A stretch of DNA of 64,000 bases from an uncultured Burkholderiales bacterium. GTDB lineage: Bacteria > Pseudomonadota > Gammaproteobacteria > Burkholderiales > Burkholderiaceae_C. Location of the stretch: NCBI GenBank assembly GCA_903830725.1, contig CAIKVH010000043.1, positions 22,653 through 86,652 of the forward strand. The letters run 5' to 3'. A model generated the notes under the pieces. It had not been told where the DNA came from and did not search any database. It saw only the letters and a list, made by a program, of their open reading frames with translations. Both the position numbers and the translations under genes were made by a program. Of this stretch, positions 9,617 to 18,420 are shown in pieces; position 1 is the first letter of the stretch; every line of letters starts with the position of its first letter.

Positions 9617-9626
9617 TTCGAATATT

Positions 9627-10706
9627 ATGAAAGCACTCCCATTGATAGGTATGAAAGTTCTTGACTTAACAAGACTCCTTCCCGGACCTGTATGTACTTG
9701 GCACCTGGCAAGCATGGGGGCAGATGTGCTAAAAATTGAAGACAAGGAAGGTGGCGACTATGCTAGGAATTTTTTTTTAAATGAATCAGATATAGAAAAG
9801 AATGAGCCCAGTGTTTTTTATAAGGCCATTAATCACAACAAAAGAAATATCAAACTTAATCTTAAGGACGAACCCGATAGAGAAGAATTTTTGAAGCTAG
9901 TCAAAACGGCAGATTTAGTAATCGAAAGTTTTAGACCAACTGTCATGGACAGACTTGGACTAGGCCACGAGTTTTTACTTACTTTAAATCCTGCATTGGT
10001 TTATTGCGCAATAACGGGGTACGGTATGGATGGTCCTTTTAAAAACATGGCTTGTCACGACATCAACTCGCTCGCACTTACTGGAGTATTGGATCAATTG
10101 AGAGATTTTGACAGTAGGCCTATCATGCCTAACCTTCAAATCGCCGACTTACTTGGTGGTGGTGTATGTGCAGCAATGGGAAGTTTAGCCGCTTTATGGA
10201 GAGCTAAGAGTACGGGAATAGGCGGAGTTGTTGATATCTCCATGACAGACGGAATATTAGCTCACAACTTAACAGCACAGGTTGCTGTCCACGGACAGGG
10301 AAGCTCCTTAATGCCTTTTGAAGACCTATTGAATGGCGGCGTTCCATGCTACAACCTGTATCAATGTAGAGACGGAACATGGTTTGCTCTTGGAGCACTG
10401 GAGTTAAAATTTTGGCAAAACTTTTGTATAGCAGTAAACAAACCCGATTGGAGCACGCAACACTGGAGCCTAGGTCAAGCAGTTGGCGGACATCATTCAA
10501 TGGAATTGAGGGATAAGGTCCAAGCTCTAATTGGAAGTGAAGATAAGGCATACTGGCTTAGTAAATTCGAACAAGTCGATTGTTGTATGACCCCAGTCAT
10601 CAGTCTTGCCGAGTCCATGCACCTCCCACTTTTCAAAGAAAGGGGTATGTTTACTGTTGACACCCATGGAAAATCTTGGCTAAACAGTCCAATTAGATTC
10701 AAATAA
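9627..10706 (+). CDS. CaiB/BaiF-family protein, alpha-methylacyl-CoA racemase-like
   Basis: Class III CoA-transferase-fold protein, 359 residues. The N-terminus LDLTRLLPGPVCTWHLASMGADVLKIED is typical. The segment CHDINSLALTGVL (about residue 141) resembles the HDINY region of alpha-methylacyl-CoA racemase, where the catalytic Asp lies. That favours a racemase over a CoA transferase. In a branched-chain pathway it could interconvert R and S 2-methylacyl-CoA esters. It is 10 bases after the Crp-family gene and 61 before an enoyl-CoA hydratase, all on the same strand. Family assignment is firm; racemase activity is an inference. Confidence 0.75.
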   Translation: MKALPLIGMKVLDLTRLLPGPVCTWHLASMGADVLKIEDKEGGDYARNFFLNESDIEKNEPSVFYKAINHNKRNIKLNLKDEPDREEFLKLVKTADLVIESFRPTVMDRLGLGHEFLLTLNPALVYCAITGYGMDGPFKNMACHDINSLALTGVLDQLRDFDSRPIMPNLQIADLLGGGVCAAMGSLAALWRAKSTGIGGVVDISMTDGILAHNLTAQVAVHGQGSSLMPFEDLLNGGVPCYNLYQCRDGTWFALGALELKFWQNFCIAVNKPDWSTQHWSLGQAVGGHHSMELRDKVQALIGSEDKAYWLSKFEQVDCCMTPVISLAESMHLPLFKERGMFTVDTHGKSWLNSPIRFK

Positions 10707-10767
10707 TTCAAAGCCCTCGGAACTCGGTTATAAGTCAATTCTTTATTTCTTTTAAAGGTAAATTACC

Positions 10768-11544
10768 ATGAACTTCGAAAATATCATTCTTGAACGCCAC
10801 GGAAAGGTTATGCTCATTCGTCTTAATCGACCAAACGCACTTAATGCATTAAGTCCGGATCTAACAAAAGAGCTAGGATTAGCCCTTGATCAACTTGAAA
10901 AAGATGATGAAGTAGCGGTCGTTGTACTTACTGGCAGTGAAAAAGCGTTTGCGGCGGGCGCCGATATCAAATTCATGAAGGATCTAACCTACATGGATGT
11001 TTACAAAATGGATTTCATAACAGATACCTGGGAAAGAATAACTAGCTTCAGAAAACCCACAATTGCAGCAGTTGCAGGCTACGCGCTTGGTGGCGGGTGT
11101 GAGTTAGCGATGATGTGCGACTTCATTTTGGCGGCTGAGAGTGCGAAATTTGGTCAACCCGAGATCAACTTAGGAACTATTCCAGGCGCGGGTGGAACAC
11201 AAAGACTTACCCGCTTTGTTGGAAAATCAAAGGCAATGGAGATGGTTCTAACCGCACGGTTAATTGACGCTCAAGAAGCAGAACGCTGCGGGCTTGTTTC
11301 TAGGGTAATTCCAAACGATAAACTTATAGAAGAGGCCTTGGCTACTGCGCAAAAGATAGCTGCCCTTTCTATGCCAATTGTTATGATGGCTAAAGACTCT
11401 GTAAACCGGTCTTATGAAGTTTCATTATCAGAGGGTGTGCACTTCGAGCGCCGTCTTTTCCACTCGACTTTTGCTACTGAGGACCAAAAAGAGGGGATGA
11501 ACGCATTTGCAGAAAAGCGCAAGCCAATCTTCAAAAATAAGTAA
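10768..11544 (+). CDS. Enoyl-CoA hydratase
   Basis: Crotonase-fold hydratase of 258 residues that adds water to 2-enoyl-CoA thioesters. The oxyanion-hole segments [11 protein letters not shown] (about 66) and [15 protein letters not shown] (about 104) are intact. Both catalytic glutamates are seen, in GGGCELA and in [18 protein letters not shown] (about 130-147). [10 protein letters not shown] tail is typical of short-chain enoyl-CoA hydratases. A plausible substrate is methacrylyl-CoA (valine) or tiglyl-CoA (isoleucine), because the neighbours act immediately before and after that step. A spacious 283-base gap follows. Confidence 0.88.
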   Translation: MNFENIILERHGKVMLIRLNRPNALNALSPDLTKELGLALDQLEKDDEVAVVVLTGSEKAFAAGADIKFMKDLTYMDVYKMDFITDTWERITSFRKPTIAAVAGYALGGGCELAMMCDFILAAESAKFGQPEINLGTIPGAGGTQRLTRFVGKSKAMEMVLTARLIDAQEAERCGLVSRVIPNDKLIEEALATAQKIAALSMPIVMMAKDSVNRSYEVSLSEGVHFERRLFHSTFATEDQKEGMNAFAEKRKPIFKNK

Positions 11545-11666
11545 AAGAAGAGTCATGCTTAGTAACTTTAGTCAATCGATCATCTTTAAAACTAATTGAT
11601 TAACAATAAATAAACGCAACTAAATCAAGGTGACGACTTGGCTTGTATCTTGGTAATTTCCCTTAT

Positions 11667-11684
11667 TTGTCAACCGAGTGACAA
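11667..11684. promoter_or_regulatory. Palindrome TTGTCA-N6-TGACAA
   Basis: Perfect 6-bp inverted repeat with a six-base centre in the 283-base gap upstream of the 3-hydroxyisobutyrate dehydrogenase gene. The symmetry and spacing fit a dimeric helix-turn-helix regulator, possibly the Crp-family protein at 8.9 kb. No experimental consensus is matched exactly. Confidence 0.35.
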
Positions 11685-11743
11685 CAATTGGGAGCCAAAG
11701 GGGTAAGCTGAGTTCTGGTCAGTAAGTCAACGACGTTAGACTT

Positions 11744-11778
11744 AGGTGATTACAAGTAAATATACTTGTAATTCACCT
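11744..11778. promoter_or_regulatory. Long hairpin-forming inverted repeat ahead of mmsB
   Basis: AGGTGATTACAAGTA is followed by a four-base loop and its near-exact complement ending TTCACCT, giving about 15 base pairs with one bulged base. It lies 49 bases before the mmsB ATG. There is no T-tract, so it is not a standard terminator. It could be an operator or a structured 5' leader. Confidence 0.5.
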
Positions 11779-11827
11779 GCCACTCAATGGCACATACAGA
11801 AATTCAACTCAATTAGGTGCTTAACAA

Positions 11828-12721
11828 ATGAAAATTGGTTTTATAGGCTTAGGTAATATGGGCTCGCCTATGGCGCTAAATTTATTAAAAGCAGGCAATG
11901 AGCTCATAGTTTTCGATGTTGTACAAAAAAATATTGACTCTTTGTTGGAGCAGTCAAATCACAAAGCTACGGCGGCTTCTAACGTAGCAGATTTAGCTCA
12001 ATCCAGGCTAGACTTGATAATCACTATGCTACCAGCAGCGCAACACGTTCGCTCTGTTTACTTAGGAGTTTCCGGTATTTTAGAGAACGTAAATGCAGGA
12101 ACCCTGCTTGTGGACTCCTCTACCATTGATCCTCAAACAGCCAGAGAAGTAAGCGCCCTTGCACTTTCAAAAGGGAACAATATGCTTGACGCTCCCGTGT
12201 CTGGAGGTACGGGGGGAGCCCAAGCAGGCACACTTACGTTTATGGTTGGTGGAGATGAAGCTGTGTTCAACACCAACAAACCTTTTTTTCAGCAAATGGG
12301 AAAGAATATTTTTTACTGTGGAGGAAGTGGTAACGGTCAAGTTGCAAAAGTCTCAAACAATATGCTACTTGGAATCTCTATGATAGCAACGGCCGAAGCA
12401 ATGGCACTCGGTGTAGAGTTAGGAATGGATCCAAAAATATTAGCAAATATCATCAACACGTCTAGTGGTAGATGCTGGAGTTCAGACACATATAACCCCT
12501 ACCCTGGTGTATTAGAAAACGTCCCAGCCTCACGAGGCTATAGCGGTGGATTCGGAACCGATTTGATGCTCAAAGATCTTGGCTTAGCAAGTGAAGCTGC
12601 TAAAACAGTCAAGCAACCTGTCATGCTAGGTGGGTTAGCTACACAAATTTATCAAACTTTTAGCAATCTCGGAAACGGTCATTTAGACTTTTCTGCAGTC
12701 ATCCAAATGTTTAAGAAATAA
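11828..12721 (+). CDS. mmsB: 3-hydroxyisobutyrate dehydrogenase
   Basis: NAD-dependent oxidation of 3-hydroxyisobutyrate to methylmalonate semialdehyde in valine breakdown. The 297-residue protein has the N-terminal Rossmann motif GFIGLGNMGSPMA (about 4-16), the substrate-binding DAPVSGGTGGAQAGTLTFMVGG (about 121), and the catalytic Lys in GQVAKVSNNMLLG (about 168-180). The NTSSGRCWSSDTYNPYPGV stretch near residue 212 is typical of true 3-hydroxyisobutyrate dehydrogenase rather than tartronate semialdehyde reductase. The hydrolase that produces its substrate is encoded 56 bases downstream. Confidence 0.92.
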   Translation: MKIGFIGLGNMGSPMALNLLKAGNELIVFDVVQKNIDSLLEQSNHKATAASNVADLAQSRLDLIITMLPAAQHVRSVYLGVSGILENVNAGTLLVDSSTIDPQTAREVSALALSKGNNMLDAPVSGGTGGAQAGTLTFMVGGDEAVFNTNKPFFQQMGKNIFYCGGSGNGQVAKVSNNMLLGISMIATAEAMALGVELGMDPKILANIINTSSGRCWSSDTYNPYPGVLENVPASRGYSGGFGTDLMLKDLGLASEAAKTVKQPVMLGGLATQIYQTFSNLGNGHLDFSAVIQMFKK

Positions 12722-12777
12722 TCCACACTCAAACCTAATTAAATGGACATTCGGAACCCCACATTGAGGATCAAAAC

Positions 12778-13848
12778 GTGAGTATTGAATCTGAAAATCA
12801 AGTTTTAATTGAAAAAAATAAAGGCGTAGGATACATCACCCTAAATCGACCAGCAGCTCTAAACACTTTAAATCTACCTATGGTCAGGACCATTCATAGT
12901 GCATTAATACAATGGTCAAAGGATAGTGAAGTCATAGCCGTAGTTATAAAAGGCAATGGAGAAAAAGCCTTCTGCGCAGGCGGTGATGTAAGAAGAGTTT
13001 ATGAATGCATTAATGAAAACTCCAGTGAATATGAAGATTTCTTCACGGAAGAGTTTGCATTAGATGAATATATTTATTCCTATCCAAAACCTTGTATCGC
13101 ACTAATGCATGGTATTGTGATGGGGGGCGGTATGGGACTTTCGCAAGGTGCACAGTTTAGGGTCATATGCGAAAACACTAAAATAGCTATGCCGGAAACT
13201 GCTATTGGCTATTTTCCAGACGTAGGTGCTAGTTATTTTCTAACTCGATCGAATCCTTCCCTAGCAATTTATTTAGGCGTTACAGGTAAACTGCTAAAAC
13301 CACAAGACTCGTTGTATTGTGGGCTAGCGGACTGGATTCTCCCGCTCAGTCAGTGGGATATGTTTATGCGAAACATAGAAGAAATAGAGTCCGCTGCTAG
13401 CAATCAAACTTCAATATCAGATCGTATTCTTACTATATTAAAGAACCTAGGAGCATCTAACGATACCGCGAATTCTGAAGTCAGTAAGAATATCAAATCT
13501 ATTGAACACATCTTTTCTAGCCCTACTTTGCATGCTATTTATCAATCGCTGAGCAAGAATAATTCAGATCCTTGGTCCGTTGATACCCTAGATGAAATGA
13601 AAAAAAACTCGCCCCTGGCGATGGCGGCATCACTCCAACTACTTCGTCAAGGGACACATTTGAACCTGCATCAAGCATTTGAAGTTGAACTTGCTCTGAA
13701 TATTATTTGGAAAACAAGAGGTGAGTTTGTAGAAGGTGTCAGAGCGGCATTGGTGGATAAAGATAAAAAACCTATTTGGAAATATGCGTTGAGTGACATC
13801 AGTTCCGACTTTTTGAAGGCCACATTTCCTCCTCTTTTCAAATATTAA
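12778..13848 (+). CDS. 3-hydroxyisobutyryl-CoA hydrolase
   Basis: Crotonase-superfamily thioesterase (HIBCH type) that releases 3-hydroxyisobutyrate from its CoA ester in valine breakdown. At 356 residues it has the longer HIBCH length. Motifs are AFCAGGDVRRVYE (about 63), HGIVMGGGMGLSQGAQFR (about 110) and AMPETAIGYFPDVGASYFL (about 137-155), where Glu and Asp sit at the active site. The start codon is GTG at 12778 with GAGGATC upstream. It is flanked by mmsB and an acyl-CoA dehydrogenase, which gives the valine steps in order. Confidence 0.9.
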   Translation: MSIESENQVLIEKNKGVGYITLNRPAALNTLNLPMVRTIHSALIQWSKDSEVIAVVIKGNGEKAFCAGGDVRRVYECINENSSEYEDFFTEEFALDEYIYSYPKPCIALMHGIVMGGGMGLSQGAQFRVICENTKIAMPETAIGYFPDVGASYFLTRSNPSLAIYLGVTGKLLKPQDSLYCGLADWILPLSQWDMFMRNIEEIESAASNQTSISDRILTILKNLGASNDTANSEVSKNIKSIEHIFSSPTLHAIYQSLSKNNSDPWSVDTLDEMKKNSPLAMAASLQLLRQGTHLNLHQAFEVELALNIIWKTRGEFVEGVRAALVDKDKKPIWKYALSDISSDFLKATFPPLFKY

Positions 13849-13879
13849 CCCTTAAACACAACTTTTAGTAGGCACGAAC

Positions 13880-15031
13880 ATGTCTTTTCATTCCTTTAGT
13901 GATGAACAAATTATGATTCGCGATATGACACGCGAATTTGCTAAGAAAGAGTTAAAACCACACGGCGAGAGATGGGATCGCGAGGGCTGGATTGATGACA
14001 GCGTAATCTCTCAAATGGGGAGTTTAGGTCTTCTGGGGATGACGGTGCCAGAGGAATGGGGGGGCGCAAATGTTGACTACATCTCATATGCACTTGCAGT
14101 AGAGGAAATTGCAGTTGGTAACGGAGCAGTCTCTACACTCATGTCTGTACATAACTCTGTGGGATGTTCACCCATCTTAAACTATGGTTCTCAGGAGCAG
14201 AAAAGCAATTTTCTGACCCCTCTTGCTACTGGTGAATGGATAGGATGTTTCTGCTTAACTGAACCTCAGGCTGGCTCTGAAGCTCACAATCTAAAGACCA
14301 AAGCCACATTGAAAAATGGCCAATGGACGATAAATGGTTCCAAGCAATTCATCAGTAACGGTAAAAGGGCAAAGCTCGCAATCGTATTTGCCGTGACAGA
14401 TCCCGAACTGGGTAAGAAAGGCATCTCAGCTTTCCTTGTACCAACAGACAACCCGGGCTATATAGTTAATCGAGTTGAAAATAAACTCGGAATTAGAGCC
14501 TCTGACACCTGCTCCATTACTTTTGATAACTGCACTATCCCAGAGGAAAACATGCTTGGCCCAAGGGGCAAGGGATTAGCCGTTGCATTATCTAACTTAG
14601 AGGGTGGTCGAATAGGAATTGCCTCACAAGCGGTTGGCATTGCACGGGCAGCATTTGAGGAAGCACTTAAATATTCCAAGGAGCGAATTCAATTTGGAGT
14701 TCCAATTATTGACCACCAAAGCATAGGAAACTTCCTTGCTGATATGCACACCCAAATTAACGCCGCCAGACTACTGACACTACAAGCTGCAAGTCTGAGA
14801 CAAAACGGACAACCATGTTTATCAGAGGCCTCACAAGCCAAACTCTTTGCCTCCGAAGTTTGTGAGTTTGTGTGCACAAAAGCGATACAAATATTTGGTG
14901 GCTACGGCTATTTACAAGACTACCCAGTAGAGCGTTTATACAGAGACTCTCGTATCACACAAATTTATGAAGGTACGAGTGAGGTTCAAAGGTTGGTGAT
15001 CGCTCGTGCCCTGAAAAATTTAGATTTTTAA
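13880..15031 (+). CDS. Acyl-CoA dehydrogenase, probably isobutyryl-/2-methylacyl-CoA specific
   Basis: FAD-dependent dehydrogenase of 383 residues. It shows [15 protein letters not shown] (about 124, FAD and substrate contact), [16 protein letters not shown] (about 243), [19 protein letters not shown] (about 340-358) and the catalytic Glu in [12 protein letters not shown] (about 362-373). This general layout covers short-chain, isobutyryl- and 2-methylbutyryl-CoA dehydrogenases. Substrate choice rests on the neighbours, which handle the valine and isoleucine products. Electrons would pass to ETF, not encoded here. Confidence 0.86.
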   Translation: MSFHSFSDEQIMIRDMTREFAKKELKPHGERWDREGWIDDSVISQMGSLGLLGMTVPEEWGGANVDYISYALAVEEIAVGNGAVSTLMSVHNSVGCSPILNYGSQEQKSNFLTPLATGEWIGCFCLTEPQAGSEAHNLKTKATLKNGQWTINGSKQFISNGKRAKLAIVFAVTDPELGKKGISAFLVPTDNPGYIVNRVENKLGIRASDTCSITFDNCTIPEENMLGPRGKGLAVALSNLEGGRIGIASQAVGIARAAFEEALKYSKERIQFGVPIIDHQSIGNFLADMHTQINAARLLTLQAASLRQNGQPCLSEASQAKLFASEVCEFVCTKAIQIFGGYGYLQDYPVERLYRDSRITQIYEGTSEVQRLVIARALKNLDF

Positions 15032-15058
15032 AAACTTTTTATACCCCCTCATATCTCT

Positions 15059-15823
15059 ATGCAAATCAAAGATAAATTATTTGTAGTCACTGGGGCAGCT
15101 TCTGGATTAGGTGCTGCAACTGCAGAAATGTTAGTTCATGAAGGCGCTAAAGTTTTGATCGTTGACTTGAATCAAGAGGCAGGCGAGCAGTTTGCAAACT
15201 TTCTTGGCCCGAATGCTAAATTTATCCAAGCCGATGTAAGTAGTGAAGAGAGCGCAAAGCAAGTCTTCAAACTTGCCAAGAATTTGGGAGAGCTCAGGGG
15301 ACTAGTGAATTGCGCAGGTATAGCACCTGCTGTAAAAGTTTTGGGCAAGGATGGTCCTCATCCGCTAGAAATATTCTCCAAAACGATTCAAGTTAATTTA
15401 ATCGGCACTTTCAATATGTGCAGACTTGCAGCTGAAATTATTTCCAATCAAACTGCAATTGAAGACAATGAACGCGGGGTATTAGTAAATACCGCTTCAG
15501 TTGCAGCATATGAAGGGCAAATTGGACAAGCCGCATACGCTGCCTCTAAAGGCGGGGTAGTAGGTATGGTGATCCCAATGGCAAGAGAATTGGCCAAGCA
15601 CGGTATCCGTGTGCTGGGTATCGCACCAGGAATTATGGAGACACCTATGTTGATGTCATTTCCGCAACATGTACAAGACGCTCTAGGTCAAACCGTTCCA
15701 TTCCCTCAAAGAATGGGCAAGCCACGAGAATACGCTGAGCTGGTTCGCTTTATGTTAACCAACAACTACCTAAACGGCGAGGTAGTTCGTTTAGACGGCG
15801 CCATACGCCTAACGGCAAAATAA
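15059..15823 (+). CDS. HSD10-like short-chain dehydrogenase (3-hydroxy-2-methylbutyryl-CoA dehydrogenase)
   Basis: NAD-dependent SDR of 254 residues. It has the cofactor motif TGAASGLGAAT (about 11-21), NCAGIAPA (about 83), and the catalytic Ser/Tyr/Lys set in NTASVAAYEGQIGQAAYAASKGG, split here as NTASVAAYEG and AAYAASKGG (about 145-167). GIAPGIMETPML is the HSD10-type loop. Family members oxidise 3-hydroxy-2-methylbutyryl-CoA in isoleucine breakdown, and the thiolase gene that would use the product follows 31 bases later. Confidence 0.87.
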   Translation: MQIKDKLFVVTGAASGLGAATAEMLVHEGAKVLIVDLNQEAGEQFANFLGPNAKFIQADVSSEESAKQVFKLAKNLGELRGLVNCAGIAPAVKVLGKDGPHPLEIFSKTIQVNLIGTFNMCRLAAEIISNQTAIEDNERGVLVNTASVAAYEGQIGQAAYAASKGGVVGMVIPMARELAKHGIRVLGIAPGIMETPMLMSFPQHVQDALGQTVPFPQRMGKPREYAELVRFMLTNNYLNGEVVRLDGAIRLTAK

Positions 15824-15854
15824 ACATATTAAATCAACTTTATTTTAAAAACTT

Positions 15855-17048
15855 ATGTCTGAAGATCACGTTGTAATTGTTAGCGTTGCAAGAACACCTA
15901 TGGGAAGTTTTCAAGGCACTTTGTCTAGGTTAACAGCTGCTAATCTTGGTGCTCATGCTATCAAAGCCGTCGTTGAACGAGCTGGAGTGGATAAGGCTTT
16001 AATTGATGAAGTATTGATGGGCTGTGTATTACAAGCCGGTCAAGGGCAAGCCCCGGCTAGACAAGCAGCACTGCAAGCAAACCTAAATGTAGGGGTAGCA
16101 TGTACGACTATTCACAAGGTATGCGGGTCAGCTATGAAGTCAATTATGATAGGTCACGACGGAATCATAGCGGGATCTTACGACTGCGTCATCGCAGGAG
16201 GAATGGAGTCAATGACCCAAGCCCCATACCTGTTGCAAAAAGCCCGAGCTGGATACAGACTAGGCCATTCCCAACTCATAGATCACATGTTTATGGATGG
16301 ATTGGAAGACGCTTACTCCCCAGAGACTAGGGGTCAATTAATGGGTACTTTTGCAGAGCAATGTGCTTCAAGTTACTCATTTACCAGAGAGGAACAGGAT
16401 AAATACGCAGTCCTTTCTACAACAAGGGCCCAAGAGGCAACGAAAAGGGGCGACTTTAATTGGGAGATTACTCCTATTACTCTTCAGACTAAAAAGGGAG
16501 AAGAAACTATTGACAAGGACGAGGGTCCCTTTGCCGTAAATATTGAGAAAATTCCAACCCTAAAACCAGCTTTTAAAAAGGACGGTACAGTTACTGCTGC
16601 AAACTCATCCTCCATATCCGATGGAGCTGCCGCACTGATGCTTATGAGATCTTCAAAAGCCCAGCAACTAGGCGTTAAGCCCATTGCAAAGATTGTGGCG
16701 CATGCTAACCACGCTGCGTCACCAGATTTATTTCCAACTGCGCCAATAGGTGCCATTCAAAAATTAATGCATAAAGCAGGATGGACAACCAAGGATGTTG
16801 ATTTATTTGAGATCAATGAAGCATTTGCAGTAGTAGCAATGTCAGCAATTAGAGATCTTCAAATAGACCCGGAAAAAGTTAATATAAACGGCGGAGCTTG
16901 TGCACTTGGGCACCCTATCGGAGCATCTGGCGCAAGAATTGTTATAACTTTATTGGGTGCACTAAGAAAACATAAACTTAAAAGAGGAGTCGCCTCACTT
17001 TGCATTGGAGGAGGAGAAGCTACTGCACTTGCAATTGAAATGCTGTAA
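15855..17048 (+). CDS. Acetyl-CoA acyltransferase (thiolase)
   Basis: Thiolase of 397 residues that cleaves 3-ketoacyl-CoA with CoA. The nucleophilic Cys is in TTIHKVCGSAMKS (about 90), the catalytic His in NGGACALGHPIGASGARI (about 348), and the second Cys in SLCIGGGEATALAIE (about 381-395). These fit the acetoacetyl-/2-methylacetoacetyl-CoA thiolase type. Together with the SDR just upstream it would finish isoleucine side-chain degradation to acetyl-CoA and propionyl-CoA. A 119-base gap separates it from the next hydratase. Confidence 0.9.
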   Translation: MSEDHVVIVSVARTPMGSFQGTLSRLTAANLGAHAIKAVVERAGVDKALIDEVLMGCVLQAGQGQAPARQAALQANLNVGVACTTIHKVCGSAMKSIMIGHDGIIAGSYDCVIAGGMESMTQAPYLLQKARAGYRLGHSQLIDHMFMDGLEDAYSPETRGQLMGTFAEQCASSYSFTREEQDKYAVLSTTRAQEATKRGDFNWEITPITLQTKKGEETIDKDEGPFAVNIEKIPTLKPAFKKDGTVTAANSSSISDGAAALMLMRSSKAQQLGVKPIAKIVAHANHAASPDLFPTAPIGAIQKLMHKAGWTTKDVDLFEINEAFAVVAMSAIRDLQIDPEKVNINGGACALGHPIGASGARIVITLLGALRKHKLKRGVASLCIGGGEATALAIEML

Positions 17049-17167
17049 GTTAATGGCAATATTTACTTAAATAGGGAAAATCTTCAAACAGTCATAAGTA
17101 TCTTAATACTAATTCAGAAAAATCAATCCAGATTAAATCTGGCACGCAAGAGAAATAACAAAAGCGA

Positions 17168-17941
17168 ATGACCAATACTAACTCATTAAAACATTTAATC
17201 GTTCAGGAAGGTCGAATCTCCAAAGTGACAATAAATCGACCTGAAGTAAGGAATGCTTTCAATGCAGAACTTATTGGAGAACTTCAAATCGCTTTCGAAA
17301 GACTAGGATCAAGCGAGCAATGCCACGTAATAGTTTTACAAGCCAGTGGAAAGAGTTTTTGCGCTGGTGCAGATTTAAATTGGATGAAGAGTATGACGAA
17401 TTATTCCCAAGAGGAAAATATTGTCGACGCCTCCAAGATGGCAAAAATGCTAAATACTATCTACTCTTGCCCAATCCCCGTTATTGCCAGTGTACAGGGA
17501 GATGCATATGCTGGGGGGGTGGGACTGGCTGCAGTTTGCGATATATTGGTAGCATCCAATCAAGCTAGATTTTGTATATCGGAGGCTAAACTAGGATTGC
17601 TTCCCGCAACTATTGCTCCCTACGTAATAAGAGCTCTAGGAGAACAAGCTTCACGTCGATACTTTATCACTGCGGAAGTCTTCTCTGCATCAACTGCAAA
17701 AGAGATTGGGTTTGTCCATGAACTTGTGAACCCAGAAGATTTAGATGCAAAGGTAAATGAAATATGCGAATCAATTACTAATAATGGTCCTCAAGCCGTA
17801 AAGGCTTGTAAGAAAATCGTGCGCGATCTATCTTACCAAGCAATTTCTGACAATCTAATTCAAGATACGGTTCGCCGCATTGCTCATATCCGAAATAGCT
17901 CAGAGGCCCAGACGCGAATGAAAGCTTTTTTAGAAAAATAA
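17168..17941 (+). CDS. liuC: Methylglutaconyl-CoA hydratase-like enoyl-CoA hydratase
   Basis: Crotonase-family protein of 257 residues. SFCAGADLNWMKSM (about 61-74) is characteristic of LiuC/AUH-type 3-methylglutaconyl-CoA hydratases. The second oxyanion element is GDAYAGGVGLAAVCD (about 109), and the acidic residue lies in FCISEAKLGLLPATIAPYV (about 136). It would act in leucine breakdown two steps after isovaleryl-CoA dehydrogenase, whose gene is at the left edge. It is the last gene of the rightward catabolic set. Confidence 0.84.
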   Translation: MTNTNSLKHLIVQEGRISKVTINRPEVRNAFNAELIGELQIAFERLGSSEQCHVIVLQASGKSFCAGADLNWMKSMTNYSQEENIVDASKMAKMLNTIYSCPIPVIASVQGDAYAGGVGLAAVCDILVASNQARFCISEAKLGLLPATIAPYVIRALGEQASRRYFITAEVFSASTAKEIGFVHELVNPEDLDAKVNEICESITNNGPQAVKACKKIVRDLSYQAISDNLIQDTVRRIAHIRNSSEAQTRMKAFLEK

Positions 17942-17995
17942 GACTTTAGACGATTTATATTGCTTAAATTATATTTAAAAAATAGACTTATCGAC

Positions 17996-18304
17996 TCAAC
18001 TCATCGCGCTTGCAATTGCCTCCTTATAGGCTTTTATAAATATTTGTTTGTCATTCGAAGTGTTTAGATAAGCATAAATTTCTTCTGGATAAACCTCATG
18101 AGGATCTGGATTACCTTCGTCATCCTCATAACCAGCTTCCTCGGCTGCTTTTAATGCAGTCTTGGGGAAACCATCTGCTACTTCGTCCCTAACCTTACAC
18201 CGAGCGAAATCTCCAAAAAATTCAAAGTCTAATAATAATCCAAAGAGTGTATTCAATCTTTCAAACTGAGTATCTAATTCTTTATTTGATAATTTTTCCA
18301 ACAT
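17996..18304 (-). CDS. Hypothetical small acidic protein
   Basis: Not recognised. From the ATG at 18304, preceded by GGGGAG at good spacing, it encodes 102 residues. The protein is soluble, acidic and helix-rich, with segments KELDTQFERLNTLFGLLLDFEFFGD and ALKAAEEAGYEDDEGNPDPHEVYPEEIYAYL (each partly shown: ELDTQFERLNTL, EEAGYEDDEGNPDPHEV). There are no membrane spans or signal peptide. It is convergent with liuC and has no clear operon partner. Confidence 0.6.
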   Translation of the reverse strand: MLEKLSNKELDTQFERLNTLFGLLLDFEFFGDFARCKVRDEVADGFPKTALKAAEEAGYEDDEGNPDPHEVYPEEIYAYLNTSNDKQIFIKAYKEAIASAMS

Positions 18305-18420
18305 AATTCTCCCCGATAAGAATCTCAAAGAACTGAAATAAAAAATAGCTTAAAGATTTTTTATTTAGATACTTAAGCTCCCATTTTTAAAAAAAATAAT
18401 CTCTCTTGGTGTCTAATTTA

